Assembly (NCBI GenBank): GCA_049289295.1
Contig: JBATLL010000058.1
Span: forward strand, 1 to 64,000
Reading direction: 5' to 3'
Length of the DNA stretch: 64,000 nucleotides
Source: BOKV01 sp049289295
GTDB taxonomy: Bacteria > Pseudomonadota > Alphaproteobacteria > Rhizobiales > Rhizobiaceae
The position numbers and the translations under genes were made by a program. Positions 1 to 8,110 of the stretch are shown one piece after another (the stretch's first letter is position 1; the number at the start of each line of letters is the position of its first letter). The notes under the pieces are model-generated. The model did no database searches and was not told where the DNA came from. It worked only from the letters and a program-made list of their open reading frames with translations.

Positions 1-27
1 AATCGGATCGTCCCGATGACCAATCAT

Positions 28-100
28 CTACTACAAGGTAGTAGGTTATGCAAGGTACCGTGCGCAAACAGGATACGTTTTTTGCAAGATACCTTGCAAA
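28..100 (-). promoter_or_regulatory. Palindrome cluster, candidate operator/promoter of a leftward gene
   Basis: Three related dyads lie within 73 bases. CTACTAC-AAG-GTAGTAG is at 28-44, TGCAAGGTA is at 49-57, and TTTGCAAG-ATAC-CTTGCAAA is at 81-100. The half-site TACCTTGCA occurs on both strands. On the minus strand a TTGCGC and a CTACTA box are 17 bases apart across these dyads, and an ATG at 27-25 opens a frame that leaves the window after nine codons. The arrangement suggests a repressor-controlled promoter for a gene to the left. The layout recalls PadR-type operators, but this is a guess. No Shine-Dalgarno sequence is visible before the ATG, so the downstream gene is itself uncertain. 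Confidence 0.4.
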
Positions 101-161
101 GCTCTGCGATCACTCGCGTTGGTGAGCGGGGTTCGGGTGAGGCAACCGGCGACCGCGCATG

Positions 162-190
162 AAAAAAGGGCCGCGGTTGCCCGCGGCCCT
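162..190 (-). terminator. Intrinsic terminator after rpsI
   Basis: On the minus strand a perfect 10-base stem (AGGGCCGCGG / CCGCGGCCCT) with the four-base loop GCAA is followed by six T. It lies 40 bases past the rpsI stop codon and ends the rplM-rpsI transcript. Confidence 0.9.
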
Positions 191-229
191 CTCTTGCAGT
201 GCTCCGGTAAACCGGAAGGTGTGGGCGGA

Positions 230-700
230 TCAGCGCTTCGAGAACTGGAAGCTCCGGCGCGCCTTGGCGCGGCCGTACTTCTTGCGCTCGACCACGCGGC
301 TGTCGCGGGTCAGGAAGCCGCCCTTTTTCAGAACTGGGCGCAGGCCCGGTTCGTAGAAGGTCAGCGCCCGTGAAATGCCGTGGCGTACCGCGCCGGCCTG
401 GCCGGAAAGGCCGCCGCCGGTTACGGTCGCGACAATGTCATACTGGCCATCGCGGTTTGCCGCGACGATTGGCTGCCTGAGCACCATCTGCAGGACCGGA
501 CGCGCGAAATAGGCCGCGAATTCCTTGTCATTGACGGTGATCTTGCCGGTGCCTGGCTTAACCCAGACGCGGGCGATGGCGTTCTTGCGCTTGCCGGTCG
601 CATAGGCGCGGCCCTGGGCGTCGAGCTTCTGGACATGCACCGGTGCTTCATTGGCTTCCGGCTGCGTGGAAAGGGCTTCAAGCGATTCGAGACCTGACAT
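230..700 (-). CDS. rpsI: 30S ribosomal protein S9
   Basis: This 156-residue protein is small-subunit ribosomal protein S9, which reaches the decoding centre with its C-terminal tail. The S9 signature appears as GKRKNAIARVW near residue 36, followed by GGGLSGQAGAVRHGISRAL, and the chain ends with the basic FQFSKR tail that contacts P-site tRNA. The 30-residue N-terminal extension before the core is usual for alphaproteobacterial S9. The gene begins two bases after the rplM stop codon and is clearly co-transcribed with it. A strong terminator follows. Confidence 0.98.
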   Translation of the reverse strand: MSGLESLEALSTQPEANEAPVHVQKLDAQGRAYATGKRKNAIARVWVKPGTGKITVNDKEFAAYFARPVLQMVLRQPIVAANRDGQYDIVATVTGGGLSGQAGAVRHGISRALTFYEPGLRPVLKKGGFLTRDSRVVERKKYGRAKARRSFQFSKR

Positions 701-702
701 GA

Positions 703-1167
703 TTACGCGCTCCGCTTGTTCTTGGAGTTCATGGCTGCAACATCCAGCACTTCTGGCTGCTGCGCTTCGTGGGGATGCTCGGAACCGGCATAGACGCGCA
801 GGTTCTTCAGCTGACGGCGGCCAAGCGGGCCTTCCGGGATCATGCGCTGCACGGCTTTCTGCACCACACGCTCGGGGAACTTGCCCTCGAGGATGGCGCG
901 CGCTGTGCGCTCCTTGATGCCGCCGGCATAACCGGTGTGCCAGTAATAGACCTTGTCGGCATATTTCTTGCCGGTCAGGCGAACCTTGTCGGCATTGATG
1001 ATGATGACATTGTCGCCATCATCGACATGGGGAGTGAATGTCGGCTTGTGCTTGCCGCGAAGGCGGTTGGCGACGATGGAGGCAAGGCGGCCGAGAACCA
1101 CGTTCTCTGCATCAACCAGAACCCACTTCTTCACCACATCCGCAGGCTTCTGCGTGAAGGTTTTCAT
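703..1167 (-). CDS. rplM: 50S ribosomal protein L13
   Basis: L13 is an early-assembly protein of the large subunit. The 154-residue chain has the family core, with KWVLVDAENVVLGRLAS near the start, GKHKPTFTPHVDDGDNV, and the conserved MIPEGPLGRRQLKNLRVY segment. The start chosen is the ATG at 1167, which begins MKTFTQKPADVV and is preceded by an AGGGA Shine-Dalgarno about nine bases upstream. An in-frame start 13 codons earlier would add a non-homologous leader and has no such site. It is the first gene of the rplM-rpsI operon. Confidence 0.98.
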   Translation of the reverse strand: MKTFTQKPADVVKKWVLVDAENVVLGRLASIVANRLRGKHKPTFTPHVDDGDNVIIINADKVRLTGKKYADKVYYWHTGYAGGIKERTARAILEGKFPERVVQKAVQRMIPEGPLGRRQLKNLRVYAGSEHPHEAQQPEVLDVAAMNSKNKRSA

Positions 1168-1269
1168 GTGCTCGTTCCCTGAAAGGACATTTCGTCTGAC
1201 ACTCAACAGGCAGCTTGCGCGCCACCCGCCAGATCTGGATCAGCATGGCTTTCCAGACCGTTGGCGCGG

Positions 1270-1298
1270 TGTATAGGGGAGGGTTCAACCGGCGTCAA
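1270..1298 (-). promoter_or_regulatory. Sigma-70-type promoter of rplM-rpsI
   Basis: On the minus strand TTGACG (1298-1293) and TATACA (1275-1270) are separated by exactly 17 bases. This is a near-consensus housekeeping promoter. It places the transcript start near 1262 and leaves an untranslated leader of about 95 bases before rplM. Confidence 0.85.
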
Positions 1299-1390
1299 GA
1301 GCAGTTTTTCGCGGGCGCCTCTAAAAGATGAACAAAAACAATGGTTTAAAAATACGGTAACAGAATACCACAAAATTCGGTGTCCCAAAG

Positions 1391-1420
1391 GAAAACCGGC
1401 GGCCTTTTGACCGCCGGTTC
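1391..1420 (-). terminator. Intrinsic terminator after the Met-rich secreted protein gene
   Basis: On the minus strand AACCGGCGG and CCGCCGGTT form a nine-base stem around an eight-base loop, followed by TTTTCC. It lies just past the stop codon at 1443 and separates this gene from the rplM promoter region. Confidence 0.8.
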
Positions 1421-1442
1421 GTTCATGCATCGCTGCAGAAAC

Positions 1443-1700
1443 TTACTTGAGGCTGCCGTAACATGCGCGCAGTGCTGCGCCGCATTCCTGGCCGTGCATC
1501 ATGTTCATCTTCATCTTGTTCATGCCTTCGCTTGGCGTGGACGCCATGGTCATGTCCGAAGCTGAAACGCACTGTGCGTAGGATGAATTGCACGCAGCTG
1601 CGCCATCCATCATCATCTTCATGTCGCCTGCCTGGGCGAAACCGGCGGAACCGGCGGCGAGGAGGGCGGCTACGCCGAGACCCTTAACAAAATTCTTCAT
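1443..1700 (-). CDS. Small Met-rich secreted protein with paired CX6C motifs
   Basis: The family is not recognised. The precursor has about 85 residues: a basic start, the hydrophobic stretch VAALLAAGSAGFA and a likely signal-peptidase site after AQA, so it should be periplasmic or secreted. The mature part is rich in methionine (MKMMMD, MKMNMMHG) and holds four cysteines in two CX6C pairs, CNSSYAQC and CGAALRAC, one near each end. The start at 1700 is preferred because AGGAG lies seven bases upstream of it. An ATG two codons earlier (1706) sits too close to that site. Met-rich periplasmic peptides often bind copper, but nothing here proves that. It lies downstream of phaC on the same strand, with a 156-base gap and its own terminator. 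Confidence 0.75.
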   Translation of the reverse strand: MKNFVKGLGVAALLAAGSAGFAQAGDMKMMMDGAAACNSSYAQCVSASDMTMASTPSEGMNKMKMNMMHGQECGAALRACYGSLK

Positions 1701-1856
1701 CTTCATTCTCCTGATGTATTAACGGGGGACCGCATTTCAACTCGGGGCAAGCCAACCGGTAAACCCGGCACGCTTCCAGCGGATCGTTGCGCACCTCGCA
1801 AAATATCGCAACGGTTTTATTGTCACAAGCGCCAACACGACGATTTCCGCGAAGAA

Positions 1857-3695
1857 TTACGCCTTGACCTGGACAAAGGAGCCCGGTGCATCCTCGATCG
1901 GCTTGTGTTTCTTCGACCCCACCGTTCGGGCAGGCACGGTGGCCGGATCGTGCGAGCGGATCCAGCCGTCCCAGTGTGGCCACCAGGAGCCGGGATGTTC
2001 CTCGGCTTTTGCCAGCCAGTCCTCATAGGCTCCAACCGGCTTGCTGCCCGTCCAGTACTGGTACTTGTTGGAGGCGGGTGGGTTGACGACGCCTGCAATA
2101 TGGCCGGAACCCGTCAGCACGAAGGTCACTTTGCCGCCGAAGAACTGCGAACCGAGATAGGCCGAGCGGGCGGGCGCAATATGGTCCTCGCGCGTTGCCA
2201 GGTTGTAGATCGGGATCGTCACGTCGGAAAGGTCGAGTTTCTCACCCGCAATCTCCATCGTGCCGCCCGACAGGCGGTTCTCCAGGTAGCAATTGCGCAG
2301 GTAGAAGGAGTGATTGGCCGCCGGCATGCGTGTGGAATCGGAATTCCAGTACAAAAGGTCGAAGGGCAGGGGGTCCTTGCCCCGCATGTAATTGTTGACG
2401 ACATAGGGCCAGATCAGGTCACGCGAACGCAGCATGTTGAAGGCACCTGCCATTTTCGAGCCTTCCAGATAACCCTTTGTGGCCATCGACTGCTCGACGC
2501 GCGATATCTGTTCCTCGTCGACAAACACTTTCAGATCGCCCGCATGGGTGAAGTCCACCTGCGTCGTGAAGAAGGTCGCGGTCCTGATCCGGTCATCCTT
2601 CCACCGCGCCATCAGGGCAAGTGTCACGGCAAGCAGCGTACCACCGACGCAATAGCCGATGATGTTGACCTCGCGTTCGCCAGTCACTTCCTCGACGATG
2701 TCGATCGTGTTGATGATGCCTTCGCGCGCATAATGCTCGAAGCTCTTGCCAGCCTGGCGCTCATCCGGATTGACCCACGAGATCACGAAAACCGTATGGC
2801 CCTGGTCGACGCACCATTTGATGAAGCTCTTCTGCGCGTTGAGATCGAGAATGTAGAACTTGTTGATCCAGGGCGGCACGATGACCAGCGGACGCTTCAG
2901 CACTTCGCTGGTTGATGCTTCATACTGGATGACCTGGCACACCTCGTTCTGCGCGATCACCTTGCCCGGCGTATTGGCGACATCGATACCGAAGCGGAAG
3001 GCAGTATTGTCGGCCTGGCGCAATCTTAGTTCGCCGTCGCCCGAACGGATATCCTCCGCCAGCATCTTCATGCCGCGCACAAGGTTCTCGCCGCTGCTGC
3101 TCACCGTCTCGCGCAGCACCTCGGGATTGGTCATCGGGAAGTTGGTCGGCGACAGCGCATCGGTAAGCACCTTCGAATAGAAGGAGGCCTTCTGCTTCGT
3201 ATGCTCGTCCAGCCCTTCTGTCTTCTCCACCAGATCGCCGACCCAGCCCGAAGTCAGCAGATAGGCCTGCTTGAGGAAATCGAAGAACGGGTTCTTTTCC
3301 CATTCGGGATCGGAAAAGCGGCGGTCGCCCTTTTCCGGGTTGATGGTGTTTTCGGGATGTTCACCCGCCATCTTGCGAATGGAACTGTTCCACAAATCCA
3401 TGTAGCGCGAGAAAAGCTGCGTCTGCGCCTCCAGGGAGCGCTGCGGGTCTGCAAGCCAGTATTCAGATACCTTGCCAAGCGTCTTGGTGACATCGGCGAT
3501 GCTGTCGACGACATCATCCTTCTTGCGGCCCTCTTCGCGCGGGCCGACCCATGCGGCTGCGGCGTGGCCTGCCTGTTCGATCATGCGCGCCATGTTGCGG
3601 GCGAAGGTCTCGGGATCCTTCATCAGATATTGCGCGAACTCCGAAGCGGGCTCCGCTCCCTTGTCCTTTTCGTCGCTTCCTGGCTTTTGCGGCAT
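1857..3695 (-). CDS. phaC: Class I poly(3-hydroxyalkanoate) synthase
   Basis: The enzyme polymerises (R)-3-hydroxyacyl-CoA into storage polyester granules in the cytoplasm. The 612-residue length fits class I synthases. The lipase-like box GYCVGG carries the nucleophile Cys349. The other triad residues are Asp504 (in REDHIAP) and His532 (in GSGHIAG). The family motifs PPWINKFYILDL and GSWWPHWDGW are also present. The start chosen is MPQKPG at 3695, with GGAGGA five bases upstream; an in-frame start 22 codons earlier lacks such a site. No phaAB or phasin gene is adjacent. The gene is divergent from the lipoprotein gene at 3810. Confidence 0.97.
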   Translation of the reverse strand: MPQKPGSDEKDKGAEPASEFAQYLMKDPETFARNMARMIEQAGHAAAAWVGPREEGRKKDDVVDSIADVTKTLGKVSEYWLADPQRSLEAQTQLFSRYMDLWNSSIRKMAGEHPENTINPEKGDRRFSDPEWEKNPFFDFLKQAYLLTSGWVGDLVEKTEGLDEHTKQKASFYSKVLTDALSPTNFPMTNPEVLRETVSSSGENLVRGMKMLAEDIRSGDGELRLRQADNTAFRFGIDVANTPGKVIAQNEVCQVIQYEASTSEVLKRPLVIVPPWINKFYILDLNAQKSFIKWCVDQGHTVFVISWVNPDERQAGKSFEHYAREGIINTIDIVEEVTGEREVNIIGYCVGGTLLAVTLALMARWKDDRIRTATFFTTQVDFTHAGDLKVFVDEEQISRVEQSMATKGYLEGSKMAGAFNMLRSRDLIWPYVVNNYMRGKDPLPFDLLYWNSDSTRMPAANHSFYLRNCYLENRLSGGTMEIAGEKLDLSDVTIPIYNLATREDHIAPARSAYLGSQFFGGKVTFVLTGSGHIAGVVNPPASNKYQYWTGSKPVGAYEDWLAKAEEHPGSWWPHWDGWIRSHDPATVPARTVGSKKHKPIEDAPGSFVQVKA

Positions 3696-3809
3696 GCTTT
3701 CCTCCATTGAGCGAACACTACCGGAATTCAACCATATTCGCCATGTAGTAATTGGTTTCATTCGGGCGTTTTGCCTGCCGGATTCCGACTGCCACCCACA
3801 GGATAGTCA

Positions 3810-4409
3810 TTGAACGTGATGTGTGACATGAAGGTGTCCGTGACCAGATCAAAGGCATGGAAATCAGGCGCAATGGCACCTGCAACACCCCCTGCGGACG
3901 CCACCGGGCGATCGTTTCGAAATTCGATGCGGGCTGGCGCGATTCTCATCGCTGCCGCACTCCTCGCCGGTTGCACGGGTTCGGGTGACGCCCTGCGCGG
4001 TGTTGGTGCGCGCCAGCAGGTCAAACAACCCGCCGACTCCCTGATCGCCACGCAAACCCTGCCACCACCGGTCAACCTGCCGTCCGAACTCGGGCGCACC
4101 TCCAAGATCGATCCCCAGGAAGGCCTGTCGCTCAACGTTGCGGGGGCAGCACCTTCACGCAATGTCGTCGATGCCCAAATTCCCGATCAGCCGCAAATGG
4201 GAGCCAGCCGGCAGGACGCCGTCGCCGATATCCGCACCAAGGCAAAGGCAACCGGCGATTCCCCGCCCAATGTCTTCGATGTCAAACGCCCTGCCGTACA
4301 GCAGCTCAGCCTGACAGAGCAGCAGCGCCTCAAGGCAGAACTTGAAGCCGCAGCGGCACAGAATTGCCACAACGATGCGGAAGAAGGGTGCAATCCGCAG
4401 GCGCAGTGA
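3810..4409 (+). CDS. Putative lipoprotein of unknown function
   Basis: The 199-residue frame contains a lipoprotein signal, RAGAILIAAALLAGC, with a lipobox LAGC at about residue 55, so the mature protein should be anchored to a membrane facing the periplasm. The rest is polar and rich in Ala, Gln and Pro, with no domain I recognise and two cysteines near the C-terminus (NCHNDAEEGCN). The start is uncertain. A start at 3927 (MRAGAIL) would give a normal lipoprotein signal, and one at 3873 has a weak CAGG site. The first 39 residues look non-signal-like and are probably not translated. It is divergent from phaC. Confidence 0.65.
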   Translation: MNVMCDMKVSVTRSKAWKSGAMAPATPPADATGRSFRNSMRAGAILIAAALLAGCTGSGDALRGVGARQQVKQPADSLIATQTLPPPVNLPSELGRTSKIDPQEGLSLNVAGAAPSRNVVDAQIPDQPQMGASRQDAVADIRTKAKATGDSPPNVFDVKRPAVQQLSLTEQQRLKAELEAAAAQNCHNDAEEGCNPQAQ

Positions 4410-4476
4410 ATTCCCACTTCCGGTCACGCGCGCTTTGCTTTATTGCGGTGCACAATTGATCGATGGGAGATCCGGC

Positions 4477-5700
4477 ATGGATGAGTTTCACAAGATCAGG
4501 CGCCTTCCGCCCTATGTGTTCGAACAGGTCAACCGACTGAAGGCAAGCGCGCGGGCAGGCGGGGCTGACATCATCGATCTCGGCATGGGCAATCCCGATC
4601 TCCCAACACCTCAGGCCATCATCGACAAGATGACGGAAACTGCACAGGACCCAAGGGCGCATCGCTATTCTGCTTCCAAGGGCATTGCGGGCCTTCGCCG
4701 TGCCCAGGCGCAATATTATGCCCGCCGTTTCGGGGTGAAACTCAACCACGATACGCAGATCGTCGCGACACTTGGCTCGAAGGAAGGCTTCGCCAACATG
4801 GCGCAGGCCATCACCGCGCCTGGCGATGTCGTGCTGGTTCCAAACCCGACCTATCCTATCCATTCCTTCGGTTTCATCATGTCGGGCGCTGTGGTGCGCT
4901 CCATATCGGCTGATCCCGACGCGACTTTCTTTCGTGCGCTGGAACGCGCGGTCCGCCATTCGATACCCGCGCCAACCGCTCTCATCCTGAATTACCCGTC
5001 CAACCCGACCGCTCAGCTTGCCACCCTCGACTTCTACCGCGATGTCGTGGCCTTTGCCCGCAAGCACGACATGATTCTTCTCTCCGATCTCGCCTATGCC
5101 GAAATCTATTTCGATGGCGCGCCGCCGCCCTCGATCCTTCAGGTACCGGGCGCAATGGAAATTGCCGTCGAGTTCACTTCCATGTCCAAGACCTGGTCCA
5201 TGCCGGGCTGGCGCATGGGCTTCGCCGTTGGCAACGAGCGTCTTGTCGGCGCGCTGACCCGCGTGAAGTCCTACCTCGATTATGGCGCATTCACCCCGAT
5301 CCAGGTTGCTGCTGCCTTTGCCATCAACACGCAGGACCATGAGGTCGAGAAGGCGCGACAGATCTATCGCCAGCGCCGCGACGTGATGGTCGATACCTTC
5401 GCGCGTGCTGGCTGGGAGATACCCCCGCCACCGGCAACCATGTTCGCCTGGGCACCCATTCCCGAAAAGTTCCGTGAGCTGGGCTCGCTGGAATTTTCCA
5501 AACTTCTGGTCGAGAAGGCTTCCGTCGCCGTTTCGCCGGGCGTTGGTTTTGGTGAGTTTGGCGATACCCATGTCCGCCTGGCGCTCGTCGAGAACGAACA
5601 CCGCATCCGCCAGGCCGCGCGCAACATCAAGAAATTCCTGTCGAGCGCTGACACGACGTTGCACAATGTCGTTTCGCTGGACGCCCATCGCCAGAATTGA
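4477..5700 (+). CDS. PLP-dependent class I/II aminotransferase (AlaC-like)
   Basis: This is a 407-residue fold-type I aminotransferase of the AlaC/LL-diaminopimelate aminotransferase branch. Expected catalytic parts are present: IDLGMGNPDLPTPQ near residue 33, NYPSNPT for substrate carboxylate binding, SDLAY with Asp204 for the pyridine nitrogen, and SMSKTWSMPGWRMGF with Lys238 as the PLP lysine. It probably makes alanine from pyruvate. The start at 4477 has GGGAGA upstream, and an in-frame extension of 45 residues lacks homology. Its position before hom suits the order common in rhizobia, where it may serve amino-acid synthesis. Confidence 0.9.
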   Translation: MDEFHKIRRLPPYVFEQVNRLKASARAGGADIIDLGMGNPDLPTPQAIIDKMTETAQDPRAHRYSASKGIAGLRRAQAQYYARRFGVKLNHDTQIVATLGSKEGFANMAQAITAPGDVVLVPNPTYPIHSFGFIMSGAVVRSISADPDATFFRALERAVRHSIPAPTALILNYPSNPTAQLATLDFYRDVVAFARKHDMILLSDLAYAEIYFDGAPPPSILQVPGAMEIAVEFTSMSKTWSMPGWRMGFAVGNERLVGALTRVKSYLDYGAFTPIQVAAAFAINTQDHEVEKARQIYRQRRDVMVDTFARAGWEIPPPPATMFAWAPIPEKFRELGSLEFSKLLVEKASVAVSPGVGFGEFGDTHVRLALVENEHRIRQAARNIKKFLSSADTTLHNVVSLDAHRQN

Positions 5701-5824
5701 TGGCTGGTTTGCCGACCGGATCGCCAGGAAATGCGGCATCGATAAAATTCGCGCCAATCAGCATCTGGAAAATCAATGCTTGCCGACCAAGCAGGAAGTC
5801 CATTTCGATGAAAGGCGGCAATCA

Positions 5825-6049
5825 ATGGCATTCACGACAAAGCACGCAGGGGCAGCAGCCCTTGCAGCATCACTTCTTTTCGCCCCGTCACTGGCCAGTG
5901 CCGATGTGGGGCCACAGGCACCCGCTCCCGATTTTGATCTGGACGGTGGACATCAGGCCGAAGGACCGGTTCCAGGCGTCGAACTGCCCTGGATTGGCAC
6001 CGGCTCGGGCACGGTCGTTTCGGGCTACCGGCTGAACCAGCCCAGCTGA
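5825..6049 (+). CDS. Small secreted protein with GPVPGV motif (copy 1)
   Basis: A 74-residue precursor with a signal peptide ending near SLASA and a mature part of about 48 residues. The mature region contains GGHQAEGPVPGVELP. The next gene encodes the same GH-x2-EGPVPGV core in another small secreted protein, so the motif is unlikely to be chance. A good AAAGGCGG Shine-Dalgarno lies six bases before the ATG. A longer in-frame reading from 5405 overlaps the aminotransferase gene and is not real. No family is recognised and there are no cysteines. A terminator follows at 6072. Confidence 0.7.
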   Translation: MAFTTKHAGAAALAASLLFAPSLASADVGPQAPAPDFDLDGGHQAEGPVPGVELPWIGTGSGTVVSGYRLNQPS

Positions 6050-6071
6050 GGCAAGTCCACCAGCATCAGCC

Positions 6072-6100
6072 AACCCTGGCAAGTCCGGGGTTTTCTTTTT
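6072..6100 (+). terminator. Intrinsic terminator
   Basis: AACCCTGG and CCGGGGTT pair (one G-T pair) around the loop CAAGT and are followed by TTTCTTTTT. It ends transcription of the first GPVPGV peptide gene. Confidence 0.75.
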
Positions 6101-6215
6101 CGACAGGCGCACAGGGTCATGGACCTGTGCCGTTTTGCACAGGCGGATCGATTGCCGCGATGCATATAGACGTCATGGGGCTTTTTCAGGGGCAATGACC
6201 TGAAAGGCACTTGAT

Positions 6216-6533
6216 ATGACGACCAAAATGAAAACGACCGCGAAAGGCCTGATCGCCGCTTCGCTCATCCTCGCATCATCCATCGCGTTTGCAGCAAGCA
6301 ACTCTCCGGGCGGCCGTGGCGGTCCCGGGCAAACCGGTGGCCATGAGTTCGAGGGCCCCGTCCCGGGTGTTACCACGCAGCGCGCGGTATTTCCCGACTC
6401 GACATTCCCGCGCTACTTCCGTGATCCGGTGAGCGAATTCGACTGTGACGAATTCCTTCGCCGCGCACACGGCCCGGCGACGTTCTACTGGAATGATCGT
6501 TACCGCGAATGCAGGTTGCGCGATCAGCGCTGA
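6216..6533 (+). CDS. Small secreted protein with GPVPGV motif (copy 2)
   Basis: A 105-residue precursor with signal peptide (AASLILASSIAFAA). The mature part is Gly-rich at first (GGRGGPGQTGGHEFEGPVPGV) and then aromatic and charged, with two cysteines (EFDCDEFL and RECRLRDQR). It shares the GGH-x2-EGPVPGV core with the protein encoded just upstream. AAAGG is eight bases before the start. The family is not recognised. Separate terminators after each copy suggest the two are transcribed on their own rather than as one message. Confidence 0.75.
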   Translation: MTTKMKTTAKGLIAASLILASSIAFAASNSPGGRGGPGQTGGHEFEGPVPGVTTQRAVFPDSTFPRYFRDPVSEFDCDEFLRRAHGPATFYWNDRYRECRLRDQR

Positions 6534-6552
6534 CCCTGGTATCACCGTTGCA

Positions 6553-6579
6553 ATCCGCGCCGGCCAGCCCGGCGCGGAT
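6553..6579 (+). terminator. Strong 3' hairpin without U-tract
   Basis: A perfect 11-base inverted repeat (ATCCGCGCCGG / CCGGCGCGGAT) with a five-base loop lies 19 bases after a stop codon. Only a short CTTTC follows, so it may be a weak terminator or an RNA 3'-end stabiliser. Confidence 0.6.
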
Positions 6580-6683
6580 GCATCTTTCATCGCCACTGTT
6601 GAATCCTGTCAAAAATCTCCGTATCACCCGCAAGTCATTCTGCCGGAACTCCCCCGGCCACAACATCATTCCGGAGAATTGCG

Positions 6684-8006
6684 ATGTCTGAACCCTTGCG
6701 CATTGCCATAGCCGGGCTCGGCACTGTCGGCTCGTCTCTGGTTCGCGTGCTCAGGACCAAGCGGGACTTCCTTGCCAATCATTGCGGCAGGGCCATCGAC
6801 ATCGTCGCAGTCAGCGCACGCAGCCGCAACAGGGATCGCGGTTTCGATCTCGCCGGAATTGAATGGTTCGACGATCCGGTCCACATGGCCTCGATGCCTG
6901 GATGCGACGTGTTCGTTGAACTGATTGGCGGCGACGGCGGACCTGCGCTCGATGCCGTCAGGGCTGCGATTGCATCGGGCAAGCATGTGGTCACTGCCAA
7001 CAAGGCACTGCTCGCCCGACACGGCACCGAACTGGCCCGCAAATCCGAAGACAAGGGCCTGATGCTGAATTTCGAAGCAGCGGTGGCCGGTGGCATCCCC
7101 ATCATCAAGGCAATGCGCGAGACACTTACGGCCAACAGCATCACGCGGGTGTTCGGCATCCTGAACGGCACCTGCAACTACATGCTGACCCGCATGGAGC
7201 AGGAAGGCCTGGCCTATGCCGACTGCCTCGCCGATGCGCAGCGCCTGGGTTATGCCGAAGCGGATCCGACCTTTGACGTCGAAGGTTTTGACACGGCGCA
7301 CAAGCTTGCCATCCTCACCAGCATCGCCTTCGGCACCAAAATCGCCGTCGATGACATCTACGTCGAAGGCATATCCAACATTTCACCCGCCGATATCCAG
7401 GCGGCAAGGGACCTTGGGTACCGCATAAAGCTGCTTGGCGTTGCGCAGAAGACCGACACCGGCATCGAACAGCGCGTCCATCCAACCATGGTTCCGCTCG
7501 ATGCGCCGATCGCCCAGATCCACGGCGTTACCAATGCTGTCGCCATCGATGGCGACATTGTCGGCCAGCTTGTCCTGTCGGGCCCAGGTGCAGGTGGCGA
7601 TGCCACCGCTTCAGCGGTTGCCGGTGATATTGCCGACATCGCCAAGTCCCGCCCGGGCCACCAGCATGCGCCGGCATTCGGCGTTCCCGCCCGCCTGCTC
7701 CAGCCCTACAAGCAGGCAAGGATGCGCGCCCATGAGGGCGGTTACTTCATCCGCCTGTCGGTAAACGACCGCGCCGGCGTGTTCGCTTCCATCGCAAGTC
7801 GCATGGCGAGCGAGGAAATTTCGCTTGAGTCGATTGTCCAGCATCGCTCGCGCTCGGCTGCATCGTCAGGTGCGGATGATGGATCGCAGACCGTCATTCT
7901 CGTGACCCACCGCACCACTGAATCAGCTGTTCGCAATGCGTTGAAGAAAATCGAGGCCGATGGCCATCTCGTGTCGCGGCCCCAGATGATTCGTATCGAG
8001 AAGTAG
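6684..8006 (+). CDS. hom: Homoserine dehydrogenase
   Basis: Catalyses NAD(P)H-dependent reduction of aspartate semialdehyde to homoserine, the branch point to threonine and methionine. The 440 residues show the nucleotide-binding start RIAIAGLGTVGSSL, the VVTANKALLA segment carrying a catalytic lysine, the signature NGTCNYMLTRM and ADPTFDVEGFDTAHKLAI. A C-terminal ACT-type domain (about residues 350-435, starting FIRLSVNDRAGVFASIA) suggests feedback by threonine. GGAG lies eight bases before the ATG. It is followed by glpX and recJ on the same strand. Confidence 0.97.
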   Translation: MSEPLRIAIAGLGTVGSSLVRVLRTKRDFLANHCGRAIDIVAVSARSRNRDRGFDLAGIEWFDDPVHMASMPGCDVFVELIGGDGGPALDAVRAAIASGKHVVTANKALLARHGTELARKSEDKGLMLNFEAAVAGGIPIIKAMRETLTANSITRVFGILNGTCNYMLTRMEQEGLAYADCLADAQRLGYAEADPTFDVEGFDTAHKLAILTSIAFGTKIAVDDIYVEGISNISPADIQAARDLGYRIKLLGVAQKTDTGIEQRVHPTMVPLDAPIAQIHGVTNAVAIDGDIVGQLVLSGPGAGGDATASAVAGDIADIAKSRPGHQHAPAFGVPARLLQPYKQARMRAHEGGYFIRLSVNDRAGVFASIASRMASEEISLESIVQHRSRSAASSGADDGSQTVILVTHRTTESAVRNALKKIEADGHLVSRPQMIRIEK

Positions 8007-8110
8007 GAACTTCCACACCCTAAATCGATTTTGTTGTGTACGTGCCCCGGCCAACACGTTGCAATTCATGCCGTATTGGCTGATAGGCAGTGCATCAGCG
8101 GAGAGGAACC

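Noticed and set aside
4330..5757. Antisense open frame opposite the aminotransferase gene
   Set aside because: A shadow frame; the plus strand has the PLP-lysine motif and a good start site.
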